NCBI GenBank assembly: GCA_050943255.1
Contig: JBMNOV010000058.1
Coordinates: 1-10,395, forward strand
Source: UBA4844 sp050943255
GTDB taxonomy: Bacteria; Bacillota; Syntrophomonadia; Syntrophomonadales; Syntrophomonadaceae
Direction of reading: 5' to 3'
Length of the DNA: 10,395 nucleotides
In this document: in pieces, positions 6,742 to 10,395 of the stretch
Numbering within the stretch: position 1 is the first letter of the stretch
Layout of the letters: each line of letters starts with the position of its first letter
The notes under the pieces: generated by a model
Database searches by the model: none
What the model saw: only the letters and a program-made list of their open reading frames with translations
Told to the model about the DNA's origin: nothing
Position numbers and translations under genes: made by a program

Positions 6742-6822
6742 GCCTATCCGATAAGCCTAATATGTCCTGATAGTAAACGGTCAAAAAAAGCCCGCATCCT
6801 CCATCTGGACAAGTAGGCACAT

Positions 6823-6845
6823 ATACTGAACTGTCATTTCAGTAT
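6823..6845. repeat. Perfect 8-bp inverted repeat in the sigma leader
   Basis: ATACTGAA (6823-6830) and TTCAGTAT (6838-6845) form a perfect stem with the 7-base loop CTGTCAT. The same seven bases recur around the apical loop of the terminator hairpin 40 bases downstream (6884-6890). No T run follows on the plus strand, so it is not a terminator by itself. Confidence 0.55.
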
Positions 6846-6866
6846 AAAAATGAAATAGATATTTGC

Positions 6867-6916
6867 AATGCGCTTTTTATGCACTGTCATGCAGTGTGTA
6901 ATGGGCGCATTTTTTT
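6867..6916 (+). terminator. Two-tier intrinsic terminator in the sigma leader
   Basis: The outer stem AATGCGC (6867-6873) with GCGCATT (6905-6911) encloses a second stem (6876-6885 with 6891-6900, two wobble pairs, loop TCATG), and a run of seven T follows (6910-6916). This is a strong intrinsic terminator about 90 bases before the sigma gene. Transcripts starting near 6550 should mostly stop here unless something prevents folding, which suggests attenuation of the element's activator. Confidence 0.8.
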
Positions 6917-7002
6917 GCGTGTCAGCGGATATTTTCCGCATTGCCGCAGCCCTCCTGTCAATCCGAATTTTCAAAGAATTCAGATTGATTGGAGGTACAT
7001 AA
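6868..7002 (+). CDS. Candidate 44-residue leader ORF ending at sigma start
   Basis: An ORF of 44 codons opens with ATG at 6868 inside the 5' arm of the terminator and stops one base before the GTG of the sigma gene. Later in-frame ATGs at 6889 and 6901 are alternative starts. The peptide begins MRFLCTVMQC and is hydrophobic in the middle (DIFRIAAALLSIRIF). No Shine-Dalgarno sequence precedes any start, which argues against efficient translation. Its position is what makes it notable: ribosomes on it would cross the terminator region and unzip the hairpin that hides the sigma gene's SD, then stop right beside the sigma start. It could also be a chance open frame. Confidence 0.3.
   Translation: MRFLCTVMQCVMGAFFCVSADIFRIAAALLSIRIFKEFRLIGGT
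6951..6995 (+). promoter_or_regulatory. Hairpin sequestering the SD of the sigma gene
   Basis: CCTCC (6951-6955) pairs with the SD GGAGG (6991-6995), TCAATC (6958-6963) with GATTGA (6983-6988), and GAATT (6965-6969) with AATTC (6977-6981), with a G-T wobble between 6957 and 6989 and mismatches at 6956/6990 and 6964/6982. The loop is 7 bases. Sixteen Watson-Crick pairs would hold the ribosome binding site closed. There is no T run, so it should act on translation, not on termination. Confidence 0.7.
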
Positions 7003-7003
7003 C

Positions 7004-7456
7004 GTGGATGCTGACAAAAAAAGATTATGGGTCAGCGGTCAATTTATCGAGGTAACGGATGAAATTTACGATGCCTATATGAAAGGTGATCGGAAAATGC
7101 GTTACTTTGAAAGCGACCTGAAGGCAGAAAGGTTCCTTATGGATGAGAACGGACAGATCAGGCAGGTGATTCCCAGCCGGGAGGATTCTCTGGACAGGCT
7201 CATGGATGATAATGCAGAGCAGTTCGCAAACCGGAACGAAAGTGTTGAGGACATGGTGTTACGAAGAATTTCCATTGAGCGGCTGTATAAAGCGCTTGAA
7301 AAACTCACTGAAAAGGAAAGAAAGCTGATAGAAGATCTTTTCTTTGAGGAAATGACAGAGCGTGAAGTTGCGCTCTCCCTTGGCATCTCCCAGCCGGCTG
7401 TCCATAAACAGAAAAATAAAATACTCAAAAAGCTGAAATTTTTTCTTGAAAATTAG
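7004..7456 (+). CDS. Sigma-70-like regulator of the ICE module
   Basis: This 150-residue protein has a sigma region-4-type helix-turn-helix at about 93-147 (LYKALEKLTEKERKLIEDLF, then the recognition unit TEREVALSLGISQPAVHKQKNKILKKL). The N-terminal half (1-85) is charged and unassigned. Size, order and position match the sigma-factor-like gene (Orf7 type) of Tn916, which promotes expression of the transfer and excision functions. The start is GTG at 7004, 8 bases after GGAGG (6991-6995); TTG at 6989 is open in frame but overlaps that site. The SD is paired in a hairpin and a strong terminator lies upstream, so expression appears controlled at both transcript and translation level. A terminator follows within 20 bases, making it a one-gene unit. 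Confidence 0.85.
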   Translation: MDADKKRLWVSGQFIEVTDEIYDAYMKGDRKMRYFESDLKAERFLMDENGQIRQVIPSREDSLDRLMDDNAEQFANRNESVEDMVLRRISIERLYKALEKLTEKERKLIEDLFFEEMTEREVALSLGISQPAVHKQKNKILKKLKFFLEN

Positions 7457-7472
7457 GTTTTAGCGGTTATCA

Positions 7473-7515
7473 GGCCCCTCACTCAACGGCAAATAGAGTG
7501 AGGGGTCTTTCTTTT
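7473..7515 (+). terminator. Intrinsic terminator after the sigma gene
   Basis: CCCCTCACTC (7475-7484) pairs perfectly with GAGTGAGGGG (7496-7505), extended by G-T and G-C pairs (7473-7474 with 7506-7507), and a T-rich tail follows (7508-7515). It separates the sigma gene from the MazF, xis and int group, which therefore needs its own promoter. Confidence 0.85.
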
Positions 7516-7990
7516 GAAAGATCCGATGTTCCTTGACAACCGAATACCCATTCATCGGATACTTTCCTATTGCTTTTGTGATGAGCATAAGCCACGTTAG
7601 CGATTGCGCCATGATGTACCAGGCAAACGACAGCGGGAACGCCACCTGATTGATTGTATGGTTCGAGGTCTGTCCTGCCTGATATGGAGCGAGAACAGTC
7701 GGCTATAAGTACCGGACAGCTCCCGGTATGGCGATGACAGGCAATAGGGATAATGATACTCCTGTCCAGCCACAGTCCGAGCGTGATAAGTACCTTGCAG
7801 TGCGAAGCCGTCGCAGGCAATGGGGGCAGCCGATAAGCAGAGATCCTGCCGGGGGTGAAAGGCCCGTGGAGCTGATACGCTGTCAGCCGTTCGATGAATG
7901 CCCACAGAGATTCGGGGTGTCGGGGACAAATGGAATCTCTCTACATAGGCGGTACATATCGCCTGATTCTTCAAAGGAGGTCATAGCAAC
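7516..7990 (+). other. Unexplained structured region before the MazF-like gene
   Basis: About 475 bases with no recognisable gene. A candidate promoter is TTGACA (7533-7538) with GATACT (7558-7563), but the 19-base spacer is long. Beyond it are mutually complementary short blocks, with CTGTCC near 7671 and 7763 against GGACAG near 7713 and GACAGG near 7736, which allow alternative folds. There is also a perfect inverted repeat AGAGATTC/GAATCTCT (7906-7913, 7933-7940) and a smaller one AGGCG/CGCCT (7947-7951, 7960-7964) just before the MazF SD. Several ORFs of 12-27 codons start here, and one of 88 codons (7728-7994) overlaps the MazF start by ATGA but has no SD and a random-looking composition. 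A regulatory leader or untranslated RNA is the most likely reading. Confidence 0.4.
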
Positions 7991-8512
7991 ATGAAAAGAA
8001 CATATCTGCGCGGCGAGATGTATTACGCTGATCTTGGTCGTGGCGTTGGCTCCGAACAAGAGGGTCGCCGCCCGGTTGTTATCATACAGAACGATGTCGG
8101 CAATAAACATAGTCCTACGGTCATTGTAGCGGCCATAACTACTAAAACAGCGGGCAAGCGGAAACTGCCCACCCATTACGAAATCCGGGCTGAGCATGGC
8201 CTGAAAGTTCCTTCGTTGGTCTTGCTTGAACAGATTCGCACCATTGACAAGCATCGGTTAGAGCAGCGTATTGGAAAGCTATCTGCGAAGCAAATCAAGG
8301 AGTTGAACCATGCGCTGGCAGTCAGCGTGGGGCTGATCGACCCGAAGCCCAAAACGATGACACTCTGCCTTTGTCACACCTGTGTTGAGAATTTCTTCAG
8401 CACGGGTGCTTATTATTTGAAAAGGGTCGATCCATACAAAACAGAGAAAGAAACCTGTACCTACTGCAATCAGCGCAGAGGATATGATTATAAAGTTATT
8501 TCACGGGAATAA
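7991..8512 (+). CDS. MazF/PemK-family protein with zinc-ribbon-like tail
   Basis: This 173-residue protein has two parts. Residues 5-115 are a MazF/PemK toxin fold (RGEMYYADLGRGVGSEQEGRRPVVIIQND near the start, then PTVIVAAITTK and PSLVLLEQIRTIDKHRL), the family of ribosome-independent mRNA endonucleases. Residues 124-173 carry C126, C128-x2-C131 and C156-x2-C159 followed by NQRRGYDY, a zinc-ribbon-like arrangement not part of ordinary MazF (about 110-120 residues). GGAGG lies at 7976-7980, 10 bases before the ATG. The stop overlaps the SD of xis, so it is co-expressed with the excision genes. No MazE-like antitoxin is seen. A canonical toxin, a toxin neutralised from elsewhere, and a regulator of the element's own mRNAs are all possible. 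Confidence 0.85.
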   Translation: MKRTYLRGEMYYADLGRGVGSEQEGRRPVVIIQNDVGNKHSPTVIVAAITTKTAGKRKLPTHYEIRAEHGLKVPSLVLLEQIRTIDKHRLEQRIGKLSAKQIKELNHALAVSVGLIDPKPKTMTLCLCHTCVENFFSTGAYYLKRVDPYKTEKETCTYCNQRRGYDYKVISRE

Positions 8513-8523
8513 GGAGGGTGCTT

Positions 8524-8742
8524 ATGGATAATGGGAACGGAAAAAGAAAATCGCAAGTACCAATTTGGCAGAAAAGTAATTTGACGATAGAGGAGGCGGC
8601 AGAGTATTCCGGCATTGGACGCAACAAGCTCCGACAACTCTCCGATAATGAAAAATGTCCGTTTGTATTGTGGGTTGGCAATAAGAGACTAATCAAACGG
8701 AGACAACTGGACGAGTATACGGGGCGTATGTACTCTATCTGA
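8524..8742 (+). CDS. xis: Tn916-type excisionase
   Basis: This 72-residue basic protein closely resembles the Tn916 excisionase (67 residues) through the segment VPIWQKSNLTIEEAAEYSGIG (12-32) followed by RNKLRQL, a winged-helix DNA-binding fold that bends the element ends so that integrase can excise it. The C-terminal part (GNKRLIKRRQLDEY) is the expected basic wing region. The start is ATG 8524, 6 bases after AAGGAGG (8511-8517); GTG at 8518 is in frame but abuts that site. It follows the MazF-like gene by 11 bases, and integrase begins 109 bases later. Confidence 0.92.
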   Translation: MDNGNGKRKSQVPIWQKSNLTIEEAAEYSGIGRNKLRQLSDNEKCPFVLWVGNKRLIKRRQLDEYTGRMYSI

Positions 8743-8792
8743 CTTAATCAAGTGTGCAACGGTAGCGGTTCGCACCTTTGGCAAAGAGGCGC

Positions 8793-8818
8793 TGCTTTGG
8801 TAGGCTTATACCGAAGCA
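8793..8818 (+). repeat. Hairpin between xis and int
   Basis: Ten bases (8793-8802) pair with 8809-8818, with one T-G wobble and a 6-base loop (GGCTTA). No T run follows, so it is not a standard terminator. It ends 17 bases before the SD of int (8836-8842). It might stabilise or limit int mRNA, or be a protein-binding site for the recombination complex. The rest of the 109-base gap shows nothing else firm. Confidence 0.45.
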
Positions 8819-8851
8819 ACACCTATACATATTATAAGGAGGAAATTATTT

Positions 8852-10090
8852 ATGGCTCAACCGAAAAGAAAAGATAAATCAAGAGTGGTACTCCGCAAGG
8901 GCGAGGTACAGCGTGCAAACGGTACATACCATTATTGCTGGACGGATGGCAAGGGAAAGCGTCACTTCGTTTACGCAAAAACTTTGGAGGAACTGCGAGA
9001 TAAGGAAGCGGAGATCGAAAAGGATAAGTCCGATGGAATCAAAGCCGAGGCAAAATATACCACAATAAATGACCTGTTCGATCTGTGGAAGCAGCTCAAG
9101 CGGGGGCTAAAAAACAACACCTTTGAGAACTACAAATATATGTATGACACTTTTGTCAGGCCGGAATTTGGGAAAATGCGAATCAGCTCTTTGAAAAAGT
9201 CGGATGTGAAACGCTTTTATAATCGTCTGGCAGATGACCGTGGTTTACAGCCTTCTACGATTGATTCTATTCATACAGTCTTGCATCAGGTTCTGGATAT
9301 GGCAGTTGACGACGATTATCTCAGGTCGAACCCATCGTCCAATGTGCTGAGGGAATTGAAACAGTCTCATTGTTTTGAAACCGAGAAAAGGCGTGGACTT
9401 ACGAAACCGGAGCAAGACCTTTTCCTTGATTTCCTAAAGCGCAATCACACCTATTCCCATTGGTATCCGATTTTTGCGATAATGGTAGGAAGCGGACTCC
9501 GTGTGGGTGAAATAACGGGCCTGCGTTGGTGTGACGTAGATCTGGAAGAAGGCATTATTGATGTCAACCACACACTTGTATATTACGCCCACAGAGATGA
9601 GGCACATAAGCATGGCTGCTATTATAACGTGAACACGCCAAAGACTAAGGCGAGTACACGGCAGGTGCCAATGCTGGATTTTGTAAAAGAAGCCTTTATC
9701 ATGGAGCGTGAGTATCAAGAGGCGATGGGGATTAAGTGTGAAGTAACGATTGACGGCTATACAGATTTCATCTTTGTCAATCGTTTTGGAGAAGCGCAAA
9801 ATCTGGCGAACCTCAATAAAGCGATCCGGCGTATCATCAGGGATTGCAACGATGAAGAGTTTCTGAAAGATGAAAACCCGGCAGTCCTACTACCGCATTT
9901 TAGCTGCCATTCGCTTCGCCATACCTTTACGACAAGAATGTGTGAAGCAGGAGTGAATGTCAAAGTCATTCAGGATGCCCTTGGACATCAGGACATTTCT
10001 ACTACCTTAAACATCTATGCGGATGTGACAAGAGAACTTAAGATGAAAGAATTTGCCGGTCTGGATATGTACTTTATGCAAGGGCAATAA
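8852..10090 (+). CDS. int: Tn916-type tyrosine integrase
   Basis: This 412-residue tyrosine recombinase performs integration and, with Xis, excision. The N-terminal 65 residues are the basic arm-binding domain (RKGEVQRANGTYHY), about 70-165 is the core-binding SAM-like domain, and 180-400 is the catalytic domain. Catalytic residues are visible: R217 (GSGLRVGEI), K264 or K266 (TPKTKAST), H353 and R356 (HSLRHTF), H379 (LGHQDISTT) and nucleophile Y389 (NIYADVT). Length and order match Tn916 Int (405 residues), and all active-site residues are intact, so the element may still move. The SD AAGGAGG (8836-8842) is 9 bases before the ATG. As in Tn916 the gene is last before the presumed right end. 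Confidence 0.97.
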   Translation: MAQPKRKDKSRVVLRKGEVQRANGTYHYCWTDGKGKRHFVYAKTLEELRDKEAEIEKDKSDGIKAEAKYTTINDLFDLWKQLKRGLKNNTFENYKYMYDTFVRPEFGKMRISSLKKSDVKRFYNRLADDRGLQPSTIDSIHTVLHQVLDMAVDDDYLRSNPSSNVLRELKQSHCFETEKRRGLTKPEQDLFLDFLKRNHTYSHWYPIFAIMVGSGLRVGEITGLRWCDVDLEEGIIDVNHTLVYYAHRDEAHKHGCYYNVNTPKTKASTRQVPMLDFVKEAFIMEREYQEAMGIKCEVTIDGYTDFIFVNRFGEAQNLANLNKAIRRIIRDCNDEEFLKDENPAVLLPHFSCHSLRHTFTTRMCEAGVNVKVIQDALGHQDISTTLNIYADVTRELKMKEFAGLDMYFMQGQ

Positions 10091-10124
10091 GAGACATCCC
10101 TTTTAGCCTAACAGAGAAGAATCT

Positions 10125-10152
10125 TACATCACTTACATCAAATTCTACATCA
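10125..10152 (+). repeat. Three TACATCA direct repeats after int
   Basis: TACATCA occurs at 10125-10131, 10134-10140 and 10146-10152, spaced 9 and 12 bases apart. The first two copies share CTTACATCA. Tn916 carries short direct repeats near its ends that bind the integrase N-terminal domain, and these occupy the matching place. The assignment is by position and pattern only. Confidence 0.5.
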
Positions 10153-10163
10153 AACAGAACAAT

Positions 10164-10239
10164 GGATATAAGAACTTATGATAGGTTATGAAAAATGGGT
10201 TGATTTTGGATGGTGGATTTGGTAGGATATAAGAACTTA
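10164..10239 (+). repeat. Perfect 15-bp direct repeat near the element end
   Basis: GGATATAAGAACTTA is present at 10164-10178 and again at 10225-10239, 61 bases apart and in the same orientation, with unrelated flanks. It may be a recombination-protein site, a regulator site for the small ORF that follows, or a trace of a target duplication. The second copy ends at the SD of that ORF. Confidence 0.6.
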
Positions 10240-10253
10240 AGGAGGCCTATAAA

Positions 10254-10301
10254 ATGAATGTAAAAGACTTCCCAACCATGAAGCCAAAGGATAAGGAATA
10301 A
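10254..10301 (+). CDS. Candidate 15-residue ORF with strong SD
   Basis: The ORF encodes MNVKDFPTMKPKDKE and stops at 10299-10301. An AAGGAGG (10239-10245) 8 bases before the ATG is an ideal SD, and TTGATT (10200-10205) with TAGGAT (10223-10228), spacer 17, could be a promoter. It may be a tiny element gene, or the start of a host gene cut off by the element junction. The remaining bases to the window end are AT-rich, with no gene or clear terminator seen. Confidence 0.35.
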   Translation: MNVKDFPTMKPKDKE

Positions 10302-10395
10302 GCGCTGATTTTAACATTCAAGTACAGGTGAAAATTTAAAGAACACTATAATTTTTACAAAAAAACTGTTAAAATAATATGAACAATGGTTTTTG

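Larger units (their letters stand above)
6163..10301. mobile_element. Tn916-like ICE regulation and recombination module
   Basis: Gene order (divergent XRE regulator, sigma-like activator, accessory gene, xis, int) reproduces the right-hand module of Tn916-family integrative and conjugative elements, and four of the five proteins resemble Tn916-type counterparts. The right end probably lies in the AT-rich DNA after 10160. The left end and any conjugation genes are outside the window. In Tn916 cargo sits on the XRE side of this module, so the genes at 1-6034 may belong to the same element; boundaries given here are only those of the recognisable module. Confidence 0.75.

Noticed and set aside
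6850..6858. Two-codon ORF ATG-AAA-TAG in the sigma leader considered as a minimal stalling ORF
   Set aside because: It has no SD and such short frames are expected by chance in AT-rich sequence.
7479..7974. Overlapping minus-strand ORFs of 113 and 125 codons in the gene-less region
   Set aside because: They are rich in Arg, Ser, His and Cys with no domain-like pattern and no SD, and they run against the direction of the surrounding genes.
7728..7994. 88-codon ORF overlapping the MazF start by ATGA, considered as an antitoxin
   Set aside because: It has no SD, many rare AGG/AGA/GGG codons, no bias at third positions, and no resemblance to MazE. The bases also form inverted repeats better explained as RNA or regulatory structure.
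10123..10152. Short regularly spaced repeats considered as a CRISPR array
   Set aside because: The units are only 7-9 bases with 2-5 base gaps, far too small for repeats and spacers. They fit protein-binding sites next to an integrase gene.
10091..10395. tRNA gene or tRNA 3' end as the attachment site
   Set aside because: No T-loop (GTTCGAATC-like) sequence or cloverleaf is present. An AT-rich target as used by Tn916-type elements fits better.

Overview
The window looks like Firmicutes DNA, most likely from a gut-type member of the Clostridia. This is an inference from the strong AGGAGG-type ribosome binding sites, the moderate base composition, the families present (DegV, a radical SAM enzyme, a NiCo riboswitch) and a Tn916-type recombination module. 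No species can be named from the sequence.

Left part (1-4617): five same-strand genes separated by 3 to 41 bases, probably one operon whose promoter lies at or before the left edge. In order they are a radical SAM enzyme with an extra C-terminal cysteine cluster, a DegV-family fatty-acid-binding protein, two six-helix DUF308/HdeD-like membrane proteins, and a complete S-adenosylmethionine synthetase (metK). The set suggests SAM supply, radical SAM chemistry and a fatty-acid or membrane theme, but the substrate is unknown.

Middle (4618-6160): a cation diffusion facilitator (CDF) gene with its own control region. Its leader carries a recognisable NiCo (czcD-type) riboswitch whose P4 helix overlaps the 5' arm of an intrinsic terminator, so metal binding should permit read-through into the efflux gene.

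Right part (6163-10395): the regulatory and recombination end of a Tn916/ICE-like element. It holds a divergent XRE repressor, a sigma-70-like regulator, a MazF/PemK protein with a zinc-ribbon-like tail, a Tn916-type excisionase and a Tn916-type tyrosine integrase, followed by short direct repeats and AT-rich DNA that may contain the right end. In Tn916 the accessory gene (tetM) sits next to this same module on the XRE side. The metabolic and metal-efflux genes may therefore be cargo, but conjugation genes would lie left of the window and cannot be seen.

The most interesting unexplained part is the roughly 500-base leader between the XRE and sigma genes. It has overlapping divergent promoter elements around a perfect inverted repeat, a 29-codon ORF whose Shine-Dalgarno (SD) sequence is paired in a hairpin, a strong two-tier terminator hairpin, and a second long hairpin that pairs the sigma gene's SD sequence and is crossed by a 44-codon ORF ending one base before the sigma start. 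This looks like layered attenuation of the element's activator. A second leader-like stretch of about 475 bases before the MazF-like gene is also unexplained.
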